From Roseovarius gahaiensis (GTDB taxonomy: Bacteria > Pseudomonadota > Alphaproteobacteria > Rhodobacterales > Rhodobacteraceae), in assembly GCF_011601345.1 (NCBI RefSeq), contig NZ_JAAORB010000003.1, positions 62,001 through 126,000 on the forward strand: DNA of 64,000 bases, read 5' to 3'. Numbering within the stretch: the first letter of the stretch is position 1; every line of letters starts with the position of its first letter. The notes beneath the pieces were generated by a model that was not told where the DNA came from, searched no databases, and saw only the letters and a list, made by a program, of their open reading frames with translations. Position numbers and translations under genes: made by a program. This document shows positions 53,955-60,870 of this stretch, in pieces.

Positions 53955-54164
53955 CTATCTGGGGTGGGTCTCTGGCCTTGCAGGTCCGCTTGAACGAAAC
54001 ATCTGGGTGATCTTGTCTTGCAGGGCCAAGGCGGCTTGACGCTCGTCCTCGGTTTCGGCGGCTGCGATCTGATCATGGCAATAGGCCCGCAATTCAGGGG
54101 CAACCGCGATGTTGGCCTTGCGTGCCTCAAGTGCATCCACGACCGCGTCTTCATCAGCAAACAC
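53955..54164 (-). CDS. Small helical protein encoded behind luxI
   Basis: This 69-residue protein starts at GTG 54164, preceded by ACAGGTGAC. It is Ala/Glu/Asp-rich with a helical look: DAVVDALEARKANIAVAPEL followed by RAYCHDQIAAAETEDERQAA and a QDKITQMFRSS end. There is one Cys. It begins 42 bases after the luxI stop on the same strand, so it is probably in the luxI transcript. No family is recognised. It could modulate AHL synthesis or LuxR, but that is only a location-based idea. Confidence 0.6.
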   Translation of the reverse strand: MFADEDAVVDALEARKANIAVAPELRAYCHDQIAAAETEDERQAALALQDKITQMFRSSGPARPETHPR

Positions 54165-54206
54165 GTCACCTGTGATCCCGGCGAAGTCACGTACGTTTTG
54201 AATTCG

Positions 54207-54767
54207 CTAGTCTGTACAATCGTTCAAAGCGGCCATGGCACGGGTTTTCCCCATTTGCACGGTTTTACCGATGTAGTCATAAGGCGCATTGTTCGAGCGT
54301 TTCAAAACCCGGTTCATCAGCGGGTCGATCACGCTGATGACATCCGATATGCCCGAGTCGCGACCATACTCAAGGATCCCGACCATCAATTCGCAGGTTG
54401 CGGTTGAGACGGTTTGAGACACTTCGGGACGCTTGAGCCGTTCAGTGTCCACGCAAAACCGGGTATTTTCCCAAACGGTGGCACTGCGCAGCGGCGGTTC
54501 ACCGCACAAAATGTCCTGAAACACATCGGCCAGCATATGTGGCCCCGTCGTTTGAAGCATCCGGTTACAGCCGATGACATTGTAATCATCGTCAAGCGCG
54601 ATCAGGTAGGCTGGATCGAGATCATCGAACAAATCGGATTCGCGACCGTTTTGAACGGTGACATCCCATCCAAGCCGGTCCCGGAACACCCGCGCGCGCA
54701 ATTGGTACATATCGTCGATGATCGATCCGAAACGGTGACGGTTCAATGCGTCAATAACAAGGATCAT
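54207..54767 (-). CDS. LuxI-family acyl-homoserine lactone synthase
   Basis: This 186-residue autoinducer synthase makes an N-acyl-homoserine lactone from SAM and an acyl-ACP (or acyl-CoA). The invariant residues of the family are present: Arg24, Phe28 and Trp34 in YQLRARVFRDRLGWDV, the Asp pair near 45-49, Arg69 in GCNRML, Glu100 in WENTRF and Arg103. The acyl chain cannot be predicted. The luxR-type regulator lies upstream on the same strand (162 bases between). The acyl-ACP donor pathway (fabD-fabG-acpP) happens to lie 6 kb away. Confidence 0.95.
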   Translation of the reverse strand: MILVIDALNRHRFGSIIDDMYQLRARVFRDRLGWDVTVQNGRESDLFDDLDPAYLIALDDDYNVIGCNRMLQTTGPHMLADVFQDILCGEPPLRSATVWENTRFCVDTERLKRPEVSQTVSTATCELMVGILEYGRDSGISDVISVIDPLMNRVLKRSNNAPYDYIGKTVQMGKTRAMAALNDCTD

Positions 54768-54892
54768 GGTTTCACTTCCCCCAAAATAAGTGATGATGGG
54801 GAAAGCTTAGCGAGAGTTCAAAATTAGGATATTGGGGAAATCCCGTAGTGCGGCCGCGTCACAAACACGGCGGCAGCATTATGGGGGGACGT

Positions 54893-54909
54893 GCTGTGAC
54901 GTGCACAGC
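54893..54909. promoter_or_regulatory. Candidate LuxR-binding palindrome before luxI
   Basis: The inverted repeat GCTGTG-N5-CACAGC sits between luxR and luxI, about 125 bases before the luxI start. The CTGT...ACAG ends resemble a lux box, though the spacing is one base shorter than the classical one. A function as an operator is inferred. Confidence 0.35.
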
Positions 54910-54929
54910 GACGGCATAGGGCACAGCAA

Positions 54930-55643
54930 TTAGCCGGGATGAACGATGCCAAGGCTGACCGCGCGGCCCACCGCCTGTGGGGTTGATATGGTGCATAGTT
55001 TCTCGCGAACTGAGCGCAGGTGCACCTCGACCGTGCGGGACGAGATCGACAGGATATCGCCAACGTCCTGCTGCGACTTGCCAGCGGCAACCCATTGCAG
55101 GATTTCGATTTCCCGCAGCGATAGACGGGGCTTGCGCAAGGCCTTCATCAAGGGTTCCGAGTTCATCACGGTGTCGTGTAAATGCACCGCGTTGGTCAGC
55201 AGGTCGCCCATGATGTGGCGTTTCAGTTTGCGCCATTCCGGCACGCTTATCGACGTGCAGATGCACAACAAGCCGGTTTCACCCAAAGGCCCCCGCACGG
55301 GCACGGTCAGGCCGGTATCCGGCATGCCGAAGTCATGCGCTTCGGAAAACACGGATTGAAAGCTTTCCGTTCTTTCAAGGCGGCTCCAATCAACCGGGGC
55401 GACGGAGCGGGCGGCGGCGTTCAGCGTGGGATCCAGATTGTGCAGCCCGCGTTCCATGTAGTGGTTCTTCCACCTGTCGGGGTAGGTGGTGAAGGCGTGC
55501 AGTGTCCCGGTTACGGGATTGGCTGCGGCATATGTGGCATGCTCGACGCCAGCCCCATCGCAAAGTTGCCTTAGATGCGCGACATAGTCGCGCTGGCCTT
55601 CCGGTGTTTCCGCGAGATCAATCAAATCCATGCGTTTGTTCAT
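54930..55643 (-). CDS. LuxR-family quorum-sensing regulator
   Basis: This 237-residue protein has an N-terminal autoinducer-binding domain and a C-terminal GerE-type HTH. The ligand-pocket residues conserved in TraR are in place: Trp58, Tyr62, Asp71, Pro72, Trp86 and Gly111. The HTH is LSLREIEILQWVAAGKSQQD followed by ISSRTVEVHLRSVREKL. The ATG at 55643 (MNKRMDLIDL) is preferred over 55793 because it gives the usual domain start. It lies directly upstream of luxI on the same strand, the common luxR-luxI arrangement. Confidence 0.92.
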   Translation of the reverse strand: MNKRMDLIDLAETPEGQRDYVAHLRQLCDGAGVEHATYAAANPVTGTLHAFTTYPDRWKNHYMERGLHNLDPTLNAAARSVAPVDWSRLERTESFQSVFSEAHDFGMPDTGLTVPVRGPLGETGLLCICTSISVPEWRKLKRHIMGDLLTNAVHLHDTVMNSEPLMKALRKPRLSLREIEILQWVAAGKSQQDVGDILSISSRTVEVHLRSVREKLCTISTPQAVGRAVSLGIVHPG

Positions 55644-55829
55644 ATCGCTAAAGGGACGCGTTGTGCCCCTCTCCCCACGTTCTACGATACTGCAGGGGCA
55701 CTCTGCCGTAAGCCAAGATCCTGCCGGTAGGCAGGCCAAGCTGTGCAGAGCCACCCAGTTCAACGAAACCTTCCGAACCGATGGCACCCCCATGCCATAT
55801 GTTAATCACAAGGCCACTTTTGTGCAGTG

Positions 55830-55862
55830 ATCCACGTCAAGTGTGGATTCCACGTTAGGTGG
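55830..55862. promoter_or_regulatory. Paired palindromes upstream of luxR
   Basis: ATCCAC-N7-GTGGAT (55830-55848) is followed directly by CCAC-N5-GTGG (55850-55862), about 190 bases before the luxR start. Two adjacent inverted repeats with the same CCAC/GTGG core suggest a regulator site. Confidence 0.35.
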
Positions 55863-56041
55863 CTTACGAAAACACAACCAGTCGTACTCGTTACTCAGTA
55901 GGTGAGCGGCATAACCAACCCTATGGCGCAGCACAGACTATGCGAAAATCTGCAATCACATGCCGTCGCGCACCGCATGAACTAATCAAAAGGACTGGTT
56001 CATAATGAAACATGATTGACGCAGAGTAAACACCAAACGCA

Positions 56042-56074
56042 CTTCGGCCGCGCGAGGGTGCCGCGCGGCCGAAG
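56042..56074 (-). terminator. Terminator of the rpsF-rpsR-rplI operon
   Basis: A perfect 13-bp stem (CTTCGGCCGCGCG with CGCGCGGCCGAAG, 7-base loop) lies 27 bases after the rplI stop. The T-run on the minus strand is short (GTTT), so it may be partly Rho-dependent. Confidence 0.7.
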
Positions 56075-56101
56075 GCTGGTTTGTCTTAAGAAGGCGTCGC
56101 T

Positions 56102-56737
56102 TTATGCGTTGTCTTCATCCGAAGCCCGGTCTTCTGGCAGGGCCTCGTCAACGGTGTCGGCCAAGTCGTCATCATCGGCGGCGGCGCTGCCAATGTCTTC
56201 GAACAACTCGGCGATCTCATAATCAGCGGCGGCCTCTTCTTCGGCGGCCGCGTCCTGAATGGATTTGCCCGATTTCTGCAATTCAGCTTCTTCGGGGGAC
56301 CGGGCAACGTTAAGCTGCATGGTGACTTCGACCTCGGGGTGCAGATGCACTTCGACGTCATGCAGGCCCAAAGTTTTGATCGGTTGACGGATCAAAACCT
56401 GCTTGCGGTCGATCGTGAAGCCCTCTTCGGTGGCGACAGCGGCGGCGTCACGGGTTGAAACTGACCCATAGAGGCTACCACCATCAGATGCCTGACGAAT
56501 CACGATGAACTGCTGGCCGTCCAGTTTTTCGGCCAGTTTTTCGGCTTCTTTGCGGGTTTCCAGGTTGCTGGCTTCCAGCTGCGCCTTTTGGGCTTCGAAG
56601 CCTTTGATGTTGGCGTCAGACGCCGACAGGGCTTTGCCTTGGGGCAGCAGGTAGTTGCGAGCGAAACCGGGTTTGACGTCGACGACTTCGCCCATCTGGC
56701 CCAGTTTGGCCACGCGTTCGAGAAGGATAACTTGCAT
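56102..56737 (-). CDS. rplI: 50S ribosomal protein L9 with acidic C-terminal extension
   Basis: This 211-residue L9 begins [20 protein letters not shown], with the conserved [12 protein letters not shown] and a long connecting helix. The C-terminal domain has [20 protein letters not shown]. Bacterial L9 is usually about 150 residues; the extra 55-60 here are Ala/Asp/Glu-rich ([19 protein letters not shown]). Such tails occur in Rhodobacteraceae; their role is unknown. It is the last gene of the rpsF-rpsR-rplI operon. Confidence 0.97.
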   Translation of the reverse strand: MQVILLERVAKLGQMGEVVDVKPGFARNYLLPQGKALSASDANIKGFEAQKAQLEASNLETRKEAEKLAEKLDGQQFIVIRQASDGGSLYGSVSTRDAAAVATEEGFTIDRKQVLIRQPIKTLGLHDVEVHLHPEVEVTMQLNVARSPEEAELQKSGKSIQDAAAEEEAAADYEIAELFEDIGSAAADDDDLADTVDEALPEDRASDEDNA

Positions 56738-56749
56738 GATGCTCTCTCC

Positions 56750-56977
56750 TTACTTCACGGCGTAGGGCAGCAGGGCCAGGAACCGTGCGCGTTTGATGGC
56801 GCGGGACAGTTCACGCTGCTTCTTGGCCGAGACGGCGGTGATGCGCGACGGCACGATCTTGCCACGCTCGGAAATGTAGCGCTGCAGCAGTTTCGTGTCT
56901 TTATAGTCGATCGCAGGTGCATTGTCGCCCGAGAAGGGGCAGACCTTGCGGCGGCGGAAAAACGGTTTTGCGGCCAT
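56750..56977 (-). CDS. rpsR: 30S ribosomal protein S18
   Basis: This 75-residue small-subunit protein is basic: [20 protein letters not shown] at the start, [19 protein letters not shown] and [13 protein letters not shown] at the end. It lies between rpsF and rplI with gaps of 28 and 12 bases, in the conserved order. S18 binds S6 on the ribosome, and the S6:S18 pair is known to repress this operon in many bacteria. Confidence 0.97.
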   Translation of the reverse strand: MAAKPFFRRRKVCPFSGDNAPAIDYKDTKLLQRYISERGKIVPSRITAVSAKKQRELSRAIKRARFLALLPYAVK

Positions 56978-57005
56978 GGTTTAGTGTCCTTTCGTCAGGC
57001 GAATA

Positions 57006-57359
57006 TCAACGGCGCTCGCGACGGGTGTCGCGTTCTTCGCGCTTCTGCATCTGGACCGAGGGGCCCTCGGCATGCTCGTCGACCTTGATGGTCATAACGC
57101 GCATTACGTCGTCATGCAGACGCATCAGGCGTTCCATTTCCTGCACGGCCGGCGCGGGTGCGTCGGTTTTCAGGAACGAGTAGTGGCCCTTGCGGTTCTT
57201 GTTGATCTTGTAGGCCATCGTTTTGACGCCCCAGTATTCGCTGTCCACGACGCTACCGCCGTTGTCGGACAGAACCGTACCGAAATGTTCGATGAGGCCT
57301 TCAGCCTGCGCGTTGGACAAATCCTGACGCGCGATAAAAACATGCTCATACAGCGGCAT
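57006..57359 (-). CDS. rpsF: 30S ribosomal protein S6
   Basis: This 117-residue protein begins MPLYEHVFIARQDLSNAQAE. The conserved core has VVDSEYWGVKTMAYKINKNR followed by KGHYSFLKTDAPAPAVQEME. The Arg/Glu-rich tail (QKREERDTRRERR) is common in Alphaproteobacteria. The ATG at 57359 follows AATGGAGATCAC; the upstream in-frame start (57425) would cross the leader hairpin. It is first in the operon and probably regulated by the leader element upstream. Confidence 0.96.
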   Translation of the reverse strand: MPLYEHVFIARQDLSNAQAEGLIEHFGTVLSDNGGSVVDSEYWGVKTMAYKINKNRKGHYSFLKTDAPAPAVQEMERLMRLHDDVMRVMTIKVDEHAEGPSVQMQKREERDTRRERR

Positions 57360-57392
57360 GTGATCTCCATTTCTATCAAGGCGCATTTCATA

Positions 57393-57423
57393 GGTGGGCC
57401 AACTGTCCTTCCGCGGCCCCACC
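57393..57423 (-). ncRNA. Candidate S6:S18-binding leader hairpin of rpsF
   Basis: On the minus strand the leader folds as GGTGGG pairing with CCCACC, 34 bases before the rpsF start. The intervening loop or bulge holds a CCG trinucleotide right after the 5' strand. A short hairpin with an exposed CCG is the known S6:S18 autoregulatory motif. The match is by shape only. Confidence 0.45.
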
Positions 57424-57630
57424 ACGAGAGTCTGCGCGGGTCAAACGTCGTGCGGAAGGTTCGGGGCGTATACGACGCTTTGATCAATGGCGCAAGGGCC
57501 GTGCGTCAGCATGGTCAGGCGGGCTGGCGTTTGTTTCTTCAATTGCCAGAAAACGTCCGCACCGCGCCAAATTCGCGCCGTAATTGCCACATTAACTGAC
57601 CCGCGTTGCATCAATAGAACGAGGCCTGCC

Positions 57631-58116
57631 ATGGTTGCCCTGCCGGATATCGCCGATCTGCAAAACTCAACTGCTGTCGAGCGTCAGGCGCGCCGGGCGC
57701 TGCGGGGTCAGGCAACCACGAAACGGGCTGTATACATGGCCGTTGGATCGGCCTGTTTGATGGCTGCCGTCGGTGTCTGGGGCTTTCAGCCCGGCGCGGG
57801 CGATGCCGCCATGCAGTTGATCAAACTGCTGGTCTCGGCGGTTTTGTTGATCACCGGCATGATTTTCGTCTCGGGCTTGCGTGACCGGGCCGGCCCGCCC
57901 GAGCTGCATGTCGATCCGCTTAACCGGCAGGTGCGCGTGGTGGAGTTCGATGGCGCGGGCCGGGCACGGATTGCCGCGGCGCATGACTTTGATGGGCTGT
58001 CGGACCTAGATTTGCAGGGTGGGGTGCTGACGGCGCATGACCGCAAGGGCAAAAAGTTGTTTGATGTGCGGGTCAACAACCCCGATGTGGTAGAGGCCCT
58101 GCGCGCCGCGCTGTGA
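57631..58116 (+). CDS. Membrane protein of unknown function with a PH-like tail
   Basis: This 161-residue protein has two hydrophobic segments (AVYMAVGSACLMAAVGVWGF and LIKLLVSAVLLITGMIFVSG). A C-terminal beta-rich domain of about 70 residues follows (ELHVDPLNRQVRVVEFDGAG and GGVLTAHDRKGKKLFDVRVN). The layout suggests a small bacterial PH/DUF-type membrane protein. No family is firmly recognised. The start ATG 57631 gives MVALPDIADLQNSTAVERQA; an upstream in-frame start (57487) lies in GC-rich non-coding sequence. It is divergent from rpsF. Confidence 0.65.
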   Translation: MVALPDIADLQNSTAVERQARRALRGQATTKRAVYMAVGSACLMAAVGVWGFQPGAGDAAMQLIKLLVSAVLLITGMIFVSGLRDRAGPPELHVDPLNRQVRVVEFDGAGRARIAAAHDFDGLSDLDLQGGVLTAHDRKGKKLFDVRVNNPDVVEALRAAL

Positions 58117-58262
58117 CCTTCGGGCCGCCTTTTGCGCACAGAAGGACAGGCGGCTGTTCGCTTATTCACACCATTTGTTGAATTTAACAGGATTGCACCG
58201 GGGCCAAGCCCTGCGGTTAAGTAGGGTTACGAAACACTTTGAACTCTTGAGGGAGAAACGCA

Positions 58263-58838
58263 ATGAACAAGATGCTTTTGGCCGCCGCACTGGCATTCGG
58301 AGCCACCGGCGCGCTCGCCGCCCCCGAAAAATATACGCTCGATCCCAGCCACAGTCAGATCGTGTTTTCATATAACCACCTTGGCTATTCGACCACCTAC
58401 GGCATGTTTTCGGGCTTTGAGGGTGACATCATGTTCGACGAGGAAGACCCCGCCGCGTCGTCGGTGAACGTGTCGATGCCCGTGATGTCGATGCTGACCG
58501 GATGGGAAAAGCGGTTCGAGCACTTCATGTCGGGTGACTTTTTCGACGCGTCAGAAGACGACATGGTCAGCTTCACGTCGACCGGGATCAACGTCACCGG
58601 CGACACCACCGCCGAAATCACCGGCGACCTTACCGTGAATGGCGTGACCAAATCGGTCGTGCTGGACGCTGCGATGAACAAAATGGCCGGTCACCCGATG
58701 AAAGACGGTCAGCCATGGGTCGGCTTTGACGCCACCACAACGCTGATGCGCAGCGATTTTGGCTTGGGTAAATTTGCACCGGCGGTTGGAGACGAGGTTG
58801 ACGTGACGATCTCGATCGAGGCTGGTAAAGCCGAATAA
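58263..58838 (+). CDS. YceI-family periplasmic lipid-binding protein
   Basis: This 191-residue protein has a signal peptide (MNKMLLAAALAFGATGALAA) and a lipocalin-like YceI barrel: YTLDPSHSQIVFSYNHLGYS near the start, FMSGDFFDASEDDMVSFTST and LTVNGVTKSVVLDAAMNKM. YceI proteins bind isoprenoid-like lipids in the periplasm. The ATG follows GAGGGAGAAACGCA. A second YceI domain is fused to a cytochrome b561 gene 630 bases downstream on the other strand. It ends in a strong terminator. Confidence 0.92.
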   Translation: MNKMLLAAALAFGATGALAAPEKYTLDPSHSQIVFSYNHLGYSTTYGMFSGFEGDIMFDEEDPAASSVNVSMPVMSMLTGWEKRFEHFMSGDFFDASEDDMVSFTSTGINVTGDTTAEITGDLTVNGVTKSVVLDAAMNKMAGHPMKDGQPWVGFDATTTLMRSDFGLGKFAPAVGDEVDVTISIEAGKAE

Positions 58839-58864
58839 ACCGCAGACCTGTTATTGAACATTAA

Positions 58865-58895
58865 AGGGCCAGTCATCTGCGACTGGCCCTTTTTT
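58865..58895 (+). terminator. Terminator of the yceI gene
   Basis: AGGGCCAGTC pairs with GACTGGCCCT, followed by six T. The right arm of this hairpin recurs downstream (59428-59444). Confidence 0.85.
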
Positions 58896-59444
58896 GTGTG
58901 TGGTGAAAGGCCACGTATGACCCCGAACGCAATATGGGTCTACACAGGCTCATACCCTCGCAAGACTCTGCGGGTCCGGTTTCATCGGTCTAGAGGCCGC
59001 CGGTGCGCGGCTTTGTTACCGCTCAACTTGGCCGGGGCAATGGCGGTTTTATCGGCCCCGGCGCAGACATTGGAATGCGAATCTCCTGCGCGGAATCAAG
59101 GCGCTTAGCGCCGCCGCGCATCGCCGACGCGCCCCCACGCGGCGGCGATTTGGTGACGCTGGGCGCATCGCCATGATGTCTTTCGGATTTGGCTGACATC
59201 AAGTGCGCCGCTCCATCGTAGCGTCGCCACCGCGCGCGTCGGCGATGCGCGGCTTGATCCGGCGTCTGCTCCATCCTGCAAAAGGTCAACCACGGTGCCA
59301 CTTTGCAAGCCCCGCTCCCTGCGCCTTGCCGCCATTTGTAATTGGCACAGCACCCACCACTCTGCGCTCGCAGTGGGCACTCTCTTGTGACGCTCGCGAT
59401 CCTCAACATATCCGGTCGGGGTTTGCGTCTGCGACTGGCCCTTT
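58876..59444. repeat. 17-bp direct repeat bracketing the palindromic region
   Basis: TCTGCGACTGGCCCTTT occurs at 58876-58892 (right arm of the yceI terminator) and again, identical, at 59428-59444. The two copies are 552 bases apart and enclose the palindromic element. Confidence 0.8.
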
Positions 59445-59466
59445 CGTGTCGTCAAGTTACGGCCTG
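58896..59466. other. Gene-free region with a palindromic element
   Basis: This region of about 570 bases lies between the yceI terminator and the end of the cytochrome b561 gene. No credible coding frame is seen. It holds the large imperfect palindrome (59088-59266), copy 2 of the dispersed GC repeat and the second copy of a 17-bp direct repeat. Confidence 0.6.
59088..59266. repeat. Large imperfect palindrome, possible MITE-like element
   Basis: A perfect 19-bp inverted repeat (59114-59132 and 59234-59252; core CGCATCGCCGACGCG) lies symmetrically around position 59183. Further matching parts occur inside (GGCGCA...GATGTC with GACATC...TGCGCC) and outside (GGAATCAAG with CTTGATCC). The left arm contains copy 2 of the dispersed repeat (59088-59124). 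The whole may fold into a long hairpin. It has no coding capacity. Confidence 0.7.
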
Positions 59467-60699
59467 TCAGCCCCGCGCCGCCGTCAAGTTGAACTGGATA
59501 TCCACCGTGGCCCCCAATGAATCCGTGCCTTCTGACCCGATGCCAAAGGTGCGCCGATCCACGCTGAGCCCGCCCTGCGCCTGTGCCGTGTCACCGTCAA
59601 TCTCTAGCTCGAACGGCATCTCGACCGGCACGGATTCGTCCCGAATCGTCAGATCTCCGCGTGCCACATGGCCTTGCTCGCTGCTGAGCAGGTCTGCGGT
59701 AAAGCGTGCTGTGGGGAAATTCTCGACATTGAAATACTCGGCCCCCATGGCCTGATCGGTGACCGATCCCAAGGTCAGCGACCCGATCGAGATGGTCACC
59801 GTGACCTCACCATGTTTGCCAGTGGCGTCGGGCGTTTGCGCATATGCGATGTCGGCGGTCCAGTCGGCAAAGCTGCCGGTCACCTCGGACCCCATCTGCA
59901 AAACCGTAATTTCAAGCGCGCCCTCCTGCACCTGCCATTCGCCTTGCGCGGCCTCAAGGGATTGTGGCGCTGTGCTGGCCCGCTCGGATGCGTCACCACT
60001 CACCGATAGCCAGCCAAGCGCGCCCGCGCCGCCAAGCACCACCGCCCAGACCGTCAGGGCGGTCAGGGCGGGCAGAACATGGCCCGGTTGCTTTTGCGTC
60101 GGTTGGCCGGGGGTGTGGCCGGGCAGCATACGGCGCAGGGTGGCGTCGCGGTCGATCACATGGTGTTTCAACGCGCCCGCCACATGCAGACCAATGGCCC
60201 CGATCAGCACCCATTGCAGGATATAGTGCAGGCTGGCCGACAGATCGGCCCACTGCGGATCTTGGGGAACGAAGGGCAGGGCTTGCCCGAAGGGCCACCA
60301 GATCGGCGCAAATCCGGTGGTGGACGCGTGATGCACCCAGCCGGTCAACTGCACCGCGATCAATGACCCGTAGAGCAGCCAATGCACGGTTTCGGCCAGC
60401 CATGCCTCGGGCCCGCGATCTCCGTTCAGCAGCCCCGGCTTGGTTTGGCGCAAGGCCCATAGGATACGGGCAAGCGCCACGAAAAAAAGTGTCACGCCGA
60501 TGGTCTTGTGTGTCGAGAACAGCGTTGCCGCCCATTTCAAAGTGGCATCGGACGTGGCGATATCAGGGTTGCGCACCTGATGGGCCAGATCGTTGGCGAT
60601 AACCCCAAGCGGAATCGTTGCGAAAATCAGCAGCGCGGTCAGCCAGTGAAAGGTCTTGGTGACGCTGCCGTAGGTGGTGCGGGTATTGCTGGCGGGCAT
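59467..60699 (-). CDS. Cytochrome b561-YceI fusion protein
   Basis: This 410-residue protein has an N-terminal four-helix cytochrome b561 domain of the prokaryotic type. Candidate haem-ligand His residues are in KTFHWLTALLIF, STHKTIGVTLFF, TVHWLLYGSLI and IGLHVAGALKHH. An extra helix follows (LPALTALTVWAVVLGGAGAL), and a C-terminal YceI domain covers about residues 235-410 (FADWTADIAYAQTPDATGKH and YFNVENFPTARFTADLLSSE). It probably moves electrons from a quinol to or for a periplasmic lipid/quinone-bound partner. Such fusions are known in Alphaproteobacteria. The start at 60699 (MPASNTRTTYG) is preferred to 60771. Confidence 0.9.
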   Translation of the reverse strand: MPASNTRTTYGSVTKTFHWLTALLIFATIPLGVIANDLAHQVRNPDIATSDATLKWAATLFSTHKTIGVTLFFVALARILWALRQTKPGLLNGDRGPEAWLAETVHWLLYGSLIAVQLTGWVHHASTTGFAPIWWPFGQALPFVPQDPQWADLSASLHYILQWVLIGAIGLHVAGALKHHVIDRDATLRRMLPGHTPGQPTQKQPGHVLPALTALTVWAVVLGGAGALGWLSVSGDASERASTAPQSLEAAQGEWQVQEGALEITVLQMGSEVTGSFADWTADIAYAQTPDATGKHGEVTVTISIGSLTLGSVTDQAMGAEYFNVENFPTARFTADLLSSEQGHVARGDLTIRDESVPVEMPFELEIDGDTAQAQGGLSVDRRTFGIGSEGTDSLGATVDIQFNLTAARG

Positions 60700-60870
60700 G
60701 GTCTGCTCCTGATTGGTGACTTGGGCTAAGTTTAGACTTTTGTGCAGGCTGAACAATTGCAGGTCATGCACAACGCTCGTGCATTGATGCCGGGGCCGGG
60801 GTTGGCCGTTGCCTCAGCGGGCAAGGCGCGGTATCGGGGGATTACCGCATCAGAGAGGCAAGAGACAGAC

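Larger units (their letters stand above)
55644..56101. other. Intergenic region between luxR and rplI
   Basis: These 458 bases have no credible gene. They contain the luxR promoter region with two small palindromes (55830-55862) and the terminator of the rpsF-rpsR-rplI operon (56042-56074). Nothing else was recognised. Confidence 0.6.

Noticed and set aside
58854-59108. An 84-residue frame after yceI
   Set aside because: It crosses the terminator and the start of the palindromic element and has no coding signals.
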